Origin: Pseudorhodoferax sp032153935
GTDB lineage: Bacteria; Pseudomonadota; Gammaproteobacteria; Burkholderiales; Burkholderiaceae_C
Assembly (NCBI RefSeq): GCF_964253035.1
Contig: NZ_CAXUQL020000002.1
Span: 186,001-250,000 of the forward strand
Direction of reading: 5' to 3'
Length of the DNA stretch: 64,000 nt
Shown: one piece after another, positions 34,309 through 42,260 of the stretch
Numbering within the stretch: the stretch's first letter is position 1
Layout of the letters: each line of letters begins with the position of its first letter
Translations under genes and position numbers: made by a program
Notes under the pieces: model-generated
Databases searched by the model: none
What the model saw: only the letters and a program-made list of their open reading frames with translations
What the model was told of the DNA's origin: nothing

Positions 34309-36138
34309 ATGCGTACGCCTGAAACAATGACTGCCGCCCAGCGCGCGGCCAGACTTCGAAACGGAGAGTCCACCACTGCGCCTTCGCCAGGCCCTGGCCA
34401 CGAACATCGTACGCCGAACAAGCACCTGGACAGGGCGCGTGCCTCGCTGATGTCCTCCGTGCAGCGTCCCAGCGCGAGTGCGAGCCTCGACCCAAACGCC
34501 GAGGTGGATGGATCGCTTTCGATCCTGCCGATCGACGACATCGAGCCCTACGACCAGAACCCGCGGGTCGGCGAGAACCCGAAGTACGCCGAGATCCGCG
34601 CATCCATGGTCGCCAACGGGATGACCAGCATCATTACCGTGACGCGCCGGCCTGGTGGCCTGAAGTACTTCCCCCACTCCGGCGGGAACACGCGGCTCCA
34701 TATCGCCAAGGAACTGGCCGCAGCTGGCGACGACCGCTTCGCGCGTCTGCGCGTGATGATCAAGACCTGGACCAGCGAATCTGTCGTGCTCGCGGCGCAC
34801 CTCGGAGAAAACGAGAACCGTGGCGACACGTCGTTCTGGGAGAAGGCCCTGGGCGTCCATGCCTTCAAGGTGGCCTACGAGAAGGAGAACCCGGGCCGCA
34901 GCATGACCGGCGCGGACCTGACCCGCGAGCTCAAGAAGCAGGGAACGGACTTCGGCGTCAGGATGGTTCAGAACTTCCTGTTTGCCGTCGAGGATCTGGC
35001 GCCCATTGGACCTTGGCTGCGGGCCAGCGAGGTGAACCTGGCTCTGCGCCCGAGAGTAGGCGAGTACGTCGAGCTGATGCAGCGCTTCCGGCAGGCGCCT
35101 GCTGCTGCATCGACACTGAAGACCCAACTGGAAGAAGCGGCTGCGGAAATGCGGAGCACCGAAGCCCGCAACCGTGAGCGCGATGAGTCGGAACGCCGGC
35201 CGGTGCTGCTCGACGTCGAACGCGTGCTGTTGCGCATCTCGACATCGCTGGCCGACACGCTGGAGCTTTCGGTCGAGCGGTTTCGGCAGATGAGCTCTGC
35301 GCTGGCGCACGATCCGCTCTTGCAGTCGAAGGATCTGCTCTCGCTGCCGGAACCGGAGGCTGCTCGGGCCTCAGGCGCAGCGGCAAAGAGCCAACCGCAC
35401 CAGGACTCCACGCCGGCGCGAGCTCCAGAGTCCTCGCGCGCCACGGCGCAGCGGCATGGCGATGCGCCAGCCCAGCGCGAGCTTGGCCCCATGGCCGGGA
35501 TCGTTGGCGGGACCAGCGGCCACGCCGCATCCAGGCCCGCCCCAGCAAATCCCATGGCGTTCGAAGCATCTGCGGCAGCGGACGGCGCCTCGCAGTCGCC
35601 AGCGCAGCGCCGTCAGCAGCTGCTCAACGAAGTCGAAGCGGTCATCACCTCGATCAACGGCGTCGTGCCCATCCACGACTTCGTGCTGCGCGTCGCCGAG
35701 ATGCCGTTCGGCTTCATGGTCGACCTGCCGGTCAGCGCGTCGCACATCGGCGATGCCGACGTCTCCGCATCCGCCGGCATGCGCATCGTAGTGTGGCAGT
35801 TCCTGGCGGCGCTCTCCGGCCAGGCCCACGACAGCCATTGGCGTGCGGTGGCGGACCTTCCCTTCATTCGGTCGACGCGCTGGAGCCAGAAGCTCCAGGA
35901 GGGTCCCGCGGCGTTCGCGGGCCATCTGGTTGGTCAGTTGCAGGTTGCATGTGCGCCGATGAACCCAGAGCAGACGCTGTTCGACGTCTTCGTGGGCGCG
36001 GTCCCACTGTGGACCATGTTCGGCGATGCGCAACTCGGCCCGCTGTCCGTCCGGCTGTTGCAGCTGCGGCGCGCGCTGCAGGAGCTGGAGCCCGAGGCGC
36101 ATTCAGCCTTGGGCGCGTATCTGAGGTTCGGGGAATAG
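34309..36138 (+). CDS. parB: ParB-family protein of PFGI-1-class ICEs (TIGR03764)
   Basis: The 609-residue protein has a ParB/Srx nuclease-like domain starting ILPIDDIEPYDQNPRVGENP (about 72-92) with HSGGNTRLHIAKEL (about 124). A central helix-turn-helix region (about 180-220) is followed by a long C-terminal extension. The extension has an Ala/Ser-rich linker (350-425) and a DUF-like tail (INGVVPIHDFVLRVAEMPFGF). The large size and the TSFWEKALGVHAFK stretch are characteristic of the ICE ParB family rather than plasmid ParB. Confidence 0.92.
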   Translation: MRTPETMTAAQRAARLRNGESTTAPSPGPGHEHRTPNKHLDRARASLMSSVQRPSASASLDPNAEVDGSLSILPIDDIEPYDQNPRVGENPKYAEIRASMVANGMTSIITVTRRPGGLKYFPHSGGNTRLHIAKELAAAGDDRFARLRVMIKTWTSESVVLAAHLGENENRGDTSFWEKALGVHAFKVAYEKENPGRSMTGADLTRELKKQGTDFGVRMVQNFLFAVEDLAPIGPWLRASEVNLALRPRVGEYVELMQRFRQAPAAASTLKTQLEEAAAEMRSTEARNRERDESERRPVLLDVERVLLRISTSLADTLELSVERFRQMSSALAHDPLLQSKDLLSLPEPEAARASGAAAKSQPHQDSTPARAPESSRATAQRHGDAPAQRELGPMAGIVGGTSGHAASRPAPANPMAFEASAAADGASQSPAQRRQQLLNEVEAVITSINGVVPIHDFVLRVAEMPFGFMVDLPVSASHIGDADVSASAGMRIVVWQFLAALSGQAHDSHWRAVADLPFIRSTRWSQKLQEGPAAFAGHLVGQLQVACAPMNPEQTLFDVFVGAVPLWTMFGDAQLGPLSVRLLQLRRALQELEPEAHSALGAYLRFGE

Positions 36139-36166
36139 GGGCCAGGTGGCCCAGGTTGGAAGAGGG

Positions 36167-36829
36167 ATGGACAGGGAAATGATCACGGTCAGGGTCGACG
36201 ACTCGTTCTTGGTGGGCGCGATGCTCCAGTTCATTGTGGGTGTGATCGACACCGAGCAAGGACTGGATCAGCTGCTGCAGCAGGGATGCTCGGCCGACCT
36301 GCTGGACAACCTGCGCCAGCGCAAGGCCAGAGATCTTAGGGAAGTGGCGCCAGGCCTGCGCTCGGTGCAGATCACCATCTCTGCGGCCGACCTCGACGGT
36401 GCCCTGCACCGCATCGACCGCGTGCGCCAGGACCAGGAGCTCTTCGAGTACTTCGTGCTCAACGGGGCCAGCCGGGGCATGATCTGCGAGCTCTGGAAGA
36501 AGACGCACGAGGAAGTGACCGCGATGCGCAAGACGCTGCTGCCCGATGGCAGCGGCAATCCCGGGCGTGCACCTCTCCCCAAGGATCCGGCCGTGCGTGA
36601 GGCGATCCACCGCGCATGGCACGCGCTCGAGGCCGATGCCGAGCTCTCCCAACGCGAGCGGATCTTCCAGCTGCACCAGCAGTTTCCCGACTTCCTGATC
36701 GACAGCCTGGTGTCGACGCTCAGCGAGTTCGATGCGCCCGATCGTCCGCGTGCCCGCCGGTCGGGTGCCAAGTCGGCGCCCATCGACGTGTCGCCGCGTG
36801 GCCCGTCGAGCCCTTTCGGACTGGCATGA
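36167..36829 (+). CDS. DUF2857-like protein
   Basis: The 220-residue protein starts MDREMITVRVDDSF behind GGAAG; a GTG at 36146 or the Met at 36179 are alternatives. The core DLLDNLRQRKARDLREVAPG and YFVLNGASRGMICELW fit DUF2857, found between parB and the replication gene in these ICEs. A C-terminal Arg/Ser-rich tail follows. A regulatory or replication-accessory role is inferred from position. Confidence 0.82.
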   Translation: MDREMITVRVDDSFLVGAMLQFIVGVIDTEQGLDQLLQQGCSADLLDNLRQRKARDLREVAPGLRSVQITISAADLDGALHRIDRVRQDQELFEYFVLNGASRGMICELWKKTHEEVTAMRKTLLPDGSGNPGRAPLPKDPAVREAIHRAWHALEADAELSQRERIFQLHQQFPDFLIDSLVSTLSEFDAPDRPRARRSGAKSAPIDVSPRGPSSPFGLA

Positions 36830-36840
36830 GGGGATCCGCG

Positions 36841-37371
36841 ATGGGATTGCCTCATCTCGCTTCGGCTTCCAACCAGGCGCAGCGCGCCGTCCATGTCGCA
36901 CCACTTGACGCCGCACAGGACGAGCAGCTGCGCGAGGAAGCGCGCTTCCTGCATTGGTTCGGACAGGACACGGTCTCCTTCAACCGCGGCTACGTGGACA
37001 TCGCCGGCGGCAACGTGGTCGCGGCCCTTTGGCTTTCCTTCGTGCTGGAGCGGATGCCTCACGAAGTGCGCGCACAACGCGCGGTGATGGATGGCCACCG
37101 GTACAGCTTCACCATGACGGGTGCCGAATGCGAGCACTCCACAGGCATCACCCGCGCGCAGCAGGCGAGCTGCAGACGGCACCTCCAGCTGCAAGGCCTG
37201 CTGCAAGTGGATGCCCAGCGCGGCAGGACCGTCACGTACACGGTACACCTGGATCAGCTGCGCAGGCGCATGGCGGAACATGCCCAGCCCCTCGTCGCGG
37301 CGCTGCGGCAGTCGCCCGTCGCGAGCCCGGCCGCGAGTCCCTTTTCCCCGCGCGCACGACGCGGCCGCTGA
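36841..37371 (+). CDS. Winged-helix-like protein of the replication module
   Basis: The 176-residue protein starts MGLPHLASAS with GAGGGG eight bases upstream; an ATG at 36826 overlaps the DUF2857 stop. The central segment (about residues 85-140) has a winged-helix look: TGITRAQQASCRRHLQLQGLL, then VTYTVHLDQLRRRM. It is followed almost at once by the STY4528-like gene. It is probably a DNA-binding replication accessory, but no named family is certain. Confidence 0.7.
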   Translation: MGLPHLASASNQAQRAVHVAPLDAAQDEQLREEARFLHWFGQDTVSFNRGYVDIAGGNVVAALWLSFVLERMPHEVRAQRAVMDGHRYSFTMTGAECEHSTGITRAQQASCRRHLQLQGLLQVDAQRGRTVTYTVHLDQLRRRMAEHAQPLVAALRQSPVASPAASPFSPRARRGR

Positions 37372-37394
37372 GCGTGCCCAGCATTCCCGGCGCC

Positions 37395-39074
37395 ATGGCG
37401 CAGTTCGCCGATGCCGATGCGCTGTCGGCACAGCCGCTGCCAATCCAGACGTCGGAGTCGGGTGCATGCGTCGGCGACCTGGTGCTCCAGCATCTGAATG
37501 CCCGGGGCTTCGTTCCGTTCCATCCGACCCTCGCACAGCACCTCGGCTACAAGGCGGCGCTGTTCCTCGGCCTGTGTCTGTACTGGACACGCCATGGTGC
37601 ACGCCTCAACCCGCAGCGCCAAGGCTGGTTCCATCTCTCCGCGCGCGAGATCGAGGAGGCCACGACGCTGTCGAGGCGCGAACAGGACACGGTGCGGGAC
37701 ATGCTGGTGCGCGCAGGCCTGCTCGAACAGCACCTGGCTGGTCGACCTGCAGTCATGCACTTCAAGATCAACCTGCGGCGCCTGGCCAACCGGCTGGAGA
37801 TCATCGATGGAGGCACCACCACCGTCGACTCGGCATGGGCCTGGTTCGAGAAGAGCGTCAGCTTCTACCGTCCGCTGGGCGACCTGGCTGGCGGCGCGGG
37901 TGGCGGCCTCTACCTGTCCTTCGTGCTGCGCAGGCAGCGCCGCGCTGTCCTGGCGCCCGGCGGTGGCAGCGGGCAGGTGCAGATCTGGCCCGAAGAGGTC
38001 GAACGCATCCTGTGCCTGACGCCGAAGGTTCAGCGCACCATCCGTGAACGGCTCAAGCGGTCGGGTCTGATCACCGCGACGCCGGCGCCCAGGTCCGGCA
38101 TCCTGGTGCACGTCAACCTGCATGCCGTCCTCGCCTGTGTTCGCGGACAAGGCATCGTGCCGTTGCCAGCCGCCGGCGGCGCGAAGGTCAGCAAGAGCAG
38201 GGCGGTGCGCTCGCGCTCGCGCACCACCGTCGCAGCCCCCACCGGAATGTTGATCCAGCAGCCTGACCTGATGCTCGCCCATCGCGGCGTGGAGCACATC
38301 CACGCACCGGGCGTTGCGTCTGCATTCCGGTTCCAACCGATGCAGGCGCTCGTGCTCGGCGAGGGAGTTGCCGGAACTGCGCAACTTCGCATGCCTGCCC
38401 AAGCTGGCCTTCCAGCGAGTGATGGCCCGGCGCTCGGTCCCAGCTCCCTCTCTGCGCGCGGTGCCCAAAGCGCCAAGCTTGAAGTCGGCCGACAGAGCCC
38501 GAAGCGCCAAACTGGCAGTGCCCAAAACGCCAAACTAGGCCTGCCCAAAGCGCCAAGCTATATACAAACAGGTTTTACAAACACAACAACAACCACCGCG
38601 CCGGCGGGCGAACCCGAGCGTGGCGATCACGCCGACGGTCGTCGTGCCGTTTCGATCTCGACTTCGTCGGAGGAGACTCGGACCGCCAGCGGGGCCGAGC
38701 TCATCTTCCCGCCGTCGCTCTCGGCCGCAGTCTTGCCGGGCCTTCGCGACGTGCTTGCGCAGGCTCCTGCACACCTTCGGCAGCTCCTGCTGGACGAGCT
38801 GCAGGGCCAGCTGCAGATTCCTGCGAAAACCATCCACAACCCCGCTGGGTGGCTGCTGGGTCTCGTGCGCCGCTGCGGTGACGGCGAGGGCCTTGCGCTT
38901 GCGAAGCAGGTGGCCGCGGAACGCCAGCAGCGCAACGCTGTGCAGCATCGGCTTGCCGCGGTTCAACCCAAGCCGCGTGCCGAAACGGGTGAGACCCCGG
39001 AAGTTCGTCAGGAAGAGCTGCAGAAGCTGATGGCGCTTCGCGGCCAGTTCGCGCGAAAGGCCGGTCGCCAATGA
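37395..39074 (+). CDS. STY4528-like replication protein containing iterons
   Basis: The protein has 559 residues from ATG 37395; a GTG at 37374, two bases after the previous stop, is possible. Two winged-helix repeats are visible: YKAALFLGLCLYWTRHG with TLSRREQDTVRDMLVRAGLL (about 50-110), and the block around LYLSFVLRRQRRAVL and RTIRERLKRSGLI (about 170-230). This is the layout of plasmid and ICE initiators. A variable middle (about 340-400) is encoded by four direct repeats (38462-38560). The C-terminal helical domain has IPAKTIHNPAGWLLGLVRRC. It probably initiates replication of the excised circle. Confidence 0.82.
   Translation: MAQFADADALSAQPLPIQTSESGACVGDLVLQHLNARGFVPFHPTLAQHLGYKAALFLGLCLYWTRHGARLNPQRQGWFHLSAREIEEATTLSRREQDTVRDMLVRAGLLEQHLAGRPAVMHFKINLRRLANRLEIIDGGTTTVDSAWAWFEKSVSFYRPLGDLAGGAGGGLYLSFVLRRQRRAVLAPGGGSGQVQIWPEEVERILCLTPKVQRTIRERLKRSGLITATPAPRSGILVHVNLHAVLACVRGQGIVPLPAAGGAKVSKSRAVRSRSRTTVAAPTGMLIQQPDLMLAHRGVEHIHAPGVASAFRFQPMQALVLGEGVAGTAQLRMPAQAGLPASDGPALGPSSLSARGAQSAKLEVGRQSPKRQTGSAQNAKLGLPKAPSYIQTGFTNTTTTTAPAGEPERGDHADGRRAVSISTSSEETRTASGAELIFPPSLSAAVLPGLRDVLAQAPAHLRQLLLDELQGQLQIPAKTIHNPAGWLLGLVRRCGDGEGLALAKQVAAERQQRNAVQHRLAAVQPKPRAETGETPEVRQEELQKLMALRGQFARKAGRQ
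38462..38560 (+). repeat. Four iterons inside the replication gene (candidate oriV)
   Basis: 19-base direct repeats with consensus TGCCCAAARCGCCAARCT start at 38462, 38496, 38519 and 38542. The last three are spaced exactly 23 bases apart. The second begins AGCCCGAAGCG, the most divergent copy. Because 23 is not a multiple of three, the repeats are read in different frames and so were not kept for the protein sequence. They are directly followed by an AT-rich tract. Confidence 0.8.
38557..38596 (+). other. AT-rich tract next to iterons, candidate unwinding element
   Basis: GCTATATACAAACAGG, then TTTTACAAACACAACAACAACC: a run strikingly poor in GC compared with the rest of this gene, directly abutting iteron 4. 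It encodes the low-complexity SYIQTGFTNTTTTT. The arrangement is that of a replication origin where the initiator bends iterons and melts the adjacent AT-rich DNA. Confidence 0.6.
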
Positions 39075-39562
39075 ACAGCACCTCCGTACCCGCGCTGGGA
39101 CAACCTGGCCCACGCAGCACTGAATGCCGCGTGGGTCAGAACGTCCCACCGTATTTCACCTCTGCAGCCCCTCCCATGCAAAACAGCACGCTCTTCATCC
39201 ATCTCGTCCTGCACCTGCGGCACTACGCAGACGCCGCGGTCCTGTGGGCGGTGCTGAACGAGCATGCCGACGTTCAGGAATACCGGACCACGTCGACGGC
39301 CATGGCGAGCTCTGTGCTCGGCGAGACCATCGACCGCAAGACCGTGCAGCGGTCGTTCAAGCGCCTCGAGGACCTCGGCCTGGTCAGCGTTCGGATCCAG
39401 AGCAAGACCGCGACGCGCATCAGCGTGCACCGTCAGGCAGTGCTTGAGCTCCTGCGCACACACCTGCGGTCGGACCTCCCCGGCCTTGACACCAATGGTG
39501 ACTTCCCCTTTCTCCATGCCTGGGCAGAAGACCGCGAGGCCCGGCATCTCGTCGGTGCCTGA
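39071..39562 (+). CDS. Winged-helix protein downstream of the replication gene
   Basis: The 163-residue protein starts at ATG 39071, overlapping the previous stop (ATGA). After a variable N-terminus, residues about 40-130 look like a winged helix: LHLRHYADAAVLWAVLNEHA, then DRKTVQRSFKRLEDLGLVSV. The basic recognition-helix-like part suggests DNA binding, perhaps as regulator or helper of the initiator. The family is not recognised. Confidence 0.68.
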   Translation: MNSTSVPALGQPGPRSTECRVGQNVPPYFTSAAPPMQNSTLFIHLVLHLRHYADAAVLWAVLNEHADVQEYRTTSTAMASSVLGETIDRKTVQRSFKRLEDLGLVSVRIQSKTATRISVHRQAVLELLRTHLRSDLPGLDTNGDFPFLHAWAEDREARHLVGA

Positions 39563-39612
39563 TCCCGGTATCCACGCCCATCGCTTCCCTCCCCTTTTCC
39601 CTAGGAGACCCC

Positions 39613-40809
39613 ATGGCGACTGCCACGAAACCCAAGATCCAACGGCCTCAGGTCGCTGTGCCTGACGCGTCTGTCGCGCCTGCGGTGCCCGGCCCACTCA
39701 TCGGTGAGCCCCTCGCGGCGGAGTTCCTGACCGAGCCCAACTCGCCGTTCCCGGACGGCTACTCGATTGCCAAGGAACGCGCCTTCCTGGCCAAGGACAT
39801 CGAGGCCGGCCTGGCCGAGAAGGAGTCCGGCCGGCTCTACGACCGCTACATCGAGCTCCTGGACCGCGAGGACCGGCTGGAGTCCATGCGCCGCCGCTAT
39901 GAAGACAAGATGGGCGCCGACCACGAGACGACGGCCGAGGAAGTCACCGGAATGCGGCAGATCGGCCGGCTCGTCGACGAGGAGGTCGACCAGCTGCAGG
40001 TCCACACCCTGGAGGCCTACCGCCTGTTCCTTGGCCGCCGGCGCGAGCCTGGCACCGAGGCCGCACCCATCATCGGCGGCAAGAAGATGGGCTCCGTCCT
40101 GCGCTCGCTGTGGCTCATGACCGGCCGCGACAACCCTTACGCCGATTGGGCGCTGGTGCGGCACGAGCATGCCATGCGGGAAGTGCAGGGCAGGCTGAAG
40201 CGGGAGATCGATGCGGCCCAGGCCATCCTGGACAAGCAGCAGCGCCGCGGCCTGTCGCTGTCCATCGTGCGGTCGGAGAACCCCATGGTGCTGAACCTGG
40301 GCTTTCGCTCGCCCTACGGCTATGGCGTGGTCCACATGGTCAGCGAGTACGACTGGTTCATCCGCCTGATGAAGACGATGGAGCGCAAGTCGCTGCGCAC
40401 GGACGACGAGGTTCGCAAGGTCGTTTCCGAGATGAACCGCCTGATCCGTCGCATCTGGAACGAGACGAGCCGCTTCGACCGTTGGCTGGGCCAGGAGGAG
40501 ATCAAGGACCTGTGCCGCAGCGACTTCGCCGAAGGCGTGCCGGAGGATGCCTCCAAGCGCGCGCAGTTCGCGGTCGAGGTCTTTGGCCCCGTGCCGGCCG
40601 ACGTGTTCACCTGTGCCATCAAGCCCACGCATTCGCGCCGACACCTGCGAGTCTCGCCGGAAGAGCGCAAGTTCCTGGCGCACATGGGCAGGCAGCTGGC
40701 GAAGGCTGAGGCAGCTGCGGCTGATGGCGACGCTGAGGCGCACTCGGCAGCTGGAGCTGCTGGGACAGCCGGGGCGGATGCGGCAGACCGCGCAAGTCCG
40801 CAGCACTAG
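39613..40809 (+). CDS. ICE protein, TIGR03761-like
   Basis: The 398-residue protein is preceded by CTAGGAG. Conserved-looking segments include IIGGKKMGSVLRSLWLMTGRDNPYADWAL, VRSENPMVLNLGFRSPYGYG and YDWFIRLMKTMERKSL, fitting the TIGR03761 family. A long helical, charged N-terminal part precedes them, and the tail is Ala-rich. Members lie between the replication gene and ssb in PFGI-1-class ICEs. The biochemical role is unknown, though a DNA-processing or RecT-like role might fit the context. Confidence 0.87.
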   Translation: MATATKPKIQRPQVAVPDASVAPAVPGPLIGEPLAAEFLTEPNSPFPDGYSIAKERAFLAKDIEAGLAEKESGRLYDRYIELLDREDRLESMRRRYEDKMGADHETTAEEVTGMRQIGRLVDEEVDQLQVHTLEAYRLFLGRRREPGTEAAPIIGGKKMGSVLRSLWLMTGRDNPYADWALVRHEHAMREVQGRLKREIDAAQAILDKQQRRGLSLSIVRSENPMVLNLGFRSPYGYGVVHMVSEYDWFIRLMKTMERKSLRTDDEVRKVVSEMNRLIRRIWNETSRFDRWLGQEEIKDLCRSDFAEGVPEDASKRAQFAVEVFGPVPADVFTCAIKPTHSRRHLRVSPEERKFLAHMGRQLAKAEAAAADGDAEAHSAAGAAGTAGADAADRASPQH

Positions 40810-40878
40810 CAGCGCGCGTGCGACTGAGCCAGTGCGTGTCCAGTTCGAAGCTGCGGCAGTTTGGATCGAAAGGCTGAT

Positions 40879-41388
40879 GTGAAAGGCGATGTGGTGGAAA
40901 CGGCTGCGGCAGTTGCACTCGACCATTCCAGTGTCAACGTGCGGACCTGGGCGGTCGAGGCGATGGGGGCCGAGCCGTGTCAAAGCGGAGTTGACGCAAA
41001 GGCCTTTACGGGTAGGGGCGGGCTGAGCGAGCTGCGGCACCAGGTTGACCTGCTGGACCGGATCGAGACCCGCATGTCGGAGTTGAGCACTGCGTCCAAG
41101 ACGGGCGGCCTGGTCGACGTGTACCTGATGCTGCATCGGCGGGCCAAGACCGGCTATGCGTTTCTGCGGTGGCGCGAGGTCGGCGGCGCCAAGCGCCACC
41201 TGTCCTGGGATGCGCTCCAGGACCGGGCCGCGGGCTGGGAGGCCCGCACGCGGCTCTGGCTCACGCAGATGACGGCGCAGGCGCAGCAGCTCAACGACGA
41301 ACACCTGCAGGTGCGCGACGAGCTTGGCCGCATCCGTAGGCGGGTGATGTCCCGTCCACAGCCGGTGTTTGCGCGGTCGGTTTCATGA
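40879..41388 (+). CDS. DUF3158-like protein
   Basis: The protein has about 169 residues if started at GTG 40879; the frame is open from 40861 (TTG) and an ATG lies at 40963. The segment KAFTGRGGLSELRHQVDLLDRI and GYAFLRWREVGGAKRHLSWDAL match DUF3158, which sits between TIGR03761 and ssb in these elements. The repeated oriT-like motif (40996-41021) lies inside its N-terminal coding part. The function is unknown. Confidence 0.72.
   Translation: MKGDVVETAAAVALDHSSVNVRTWAVEAMGAEPCQSGVDAKAFTGRGGLSELRHQVDLLDRIETRMSELSTASKTGGLVDVYLMLHRRAKTGYAFLRWREVGGAKRHLSWDALQDRAAGWEARTRLWLTQMTAQAQQLNDEHLQVRDELGRIRRRVMSRPQPVFARSVS
40996..41021 (+). repeat. Motif copy 2 (also at 29636-29660)
   Basis: GCAAAGGCC then TTTACGGGTAGGGG, preceded by the short inverted repeat GTCAA (40979-40983) / TTGAC (40991-40995). 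The same 14-base block lies in the region upstream of traI. Here it is embedded in a coding sequence. Confidence 0.7.
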
Positions 41389-41499
41389 GCGGTCGCAGCG
41401 GCCAACGGACGATCCGGAGTCTCAGGGACGAGTTTTCTTCCAGCGCGAAGGCGTGGTGCCGCACTCGCGCTGTCCTTCAACAGCACCAAGGAGCAATCC

Positions 41500-41898
41500 A
41501 TGCAGAACCTTTTCATCGGCAAGGGCAACCTGGCCGCCTCCCCCGAGGGCAAGTGGATCGATCGGGCCAACAGCAGCGACAAGTTCTACGTCGCCACGAT
41601 GCGGATCATGTTCGCCCGCTATGGCAGTGACGGCCAGGGTGGCGTCGAGCAGATCGGCGGTTTCTGGCGCGAAGTCGAGATCTACGGCAAGAAGGCCGAG
41701 GACTGCGTCGCGCACCTGCGCAAGGGCGCACGCGTCCTGGTGATCGGCGAGGAGCGCGACTTCACGGCCCACGACGATGCCGGCAACGAGGTCCAGGTCA
41801 TCAAGATCGTGGCCGAGGACGTCGCCTTGCAGCTGACCCGGATCGAGTCGATCAAGTTTGCCGCAGCACGGCAGCGAGAGGAAGAAGTCGAAGCCTGA
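41500..41898 (+). CDS. ssb: Single-stranded DNA-binding protein (ICE type)
   Basis: The 132-residue protein has AAGGAG six bases before the ATG. An OB-fold pattern runs through the sequence: MQNLFIGKGNLAASPE, FYVATMRIMFARYG, FWREVEIYGKKAEDCVAHL, KGARVLVIGEERDF. It lacks the acidic DDDIPF-type tail that recruits host repair proteins in chromosomal SSB and ends REEEVEA. It probably protects transferred or replicating single strands of the element. Confidence 0.88.
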   Translation: MQNLFIGKGNLAASPEGKWIDRANSSDKFYVATMRIMFARYGSDGQGGVEQIGGFWREVEIYGKKAEDCVAHLRKGARVLVIGEERDFTAHDDAGNEVQVIKIVAEDVALQLTRIESIKFAAARQREEEVEA

Positions 41899-41978
41899 CC
41901 GGCAACCTGGCTCAGCCTTCCGAGCCGACCTGCCTTGTGACGTCGAAGCACCGCCAGTGCCGACACAAGGAGGATGAA

Positions 41979-42236
41979 ATGCAGAACGCCAAGACGGGCA
42001 CCGCAGACGCAGCAACCATAGCGCGCACGGAACCCGGAGCAAGAGAAGACGTGCTGGCCAAGCTGTTACAGCACGGAATGAGAACATTGGAGAGCTTGTC
42101 CCAGACCACTGGCTGGGAAGAAGCCGACACGCAGAAGACGCTGCTGTCGCTGATTGCGGCGGGGCGCGCGGATTGCAGGATCCGCGACGGACGCCGGATG
42201 TACGCCGGCAGGGAGCCCATGCATGTCCGGGCCTGA
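41979..42236 (+). CDS. Small winged-helix-like protein
   Basis: The 85-residue protein has a near-perfect AAGGAGG eight bases upstream of ATG 41979. Residues 30-80 (LLQHGMRTLESLSQTTGWEE, TLLSLIAAGRADCRI, GRRMYA) have the helix-turn-helix and wing pattern of a small transcriptional regulator, much like a DprA or MarR wing. It lies between ssb and the helicase and is probably in the same transcript. Confidence 0.6.
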   Translation: MQNAKTGTADAATIARTEPGAREDVLAKLLQHGMRTLESLSQTTGWEEADTQKTLLSLIAAGRADCRIRDGRRMYAGREPMHVRA

Positions 42237-42260
42237 CGCGCTGGCCGCGTCGCGCGCCGA

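Noticed and set aside
37254..38525. 423-residue minus-strand frame opposite the replication gene
   Set aside because: The plus strand encodes the winged-helix initiator. The antisense frame has no start context or family.
38462..38560. CRISPR interpretation of the four direct repeats
   Set aside because: The repeats are short, spaced 4-15 bases, lie within a coding gene and have no cas genes nearby. Iterons explain them better.
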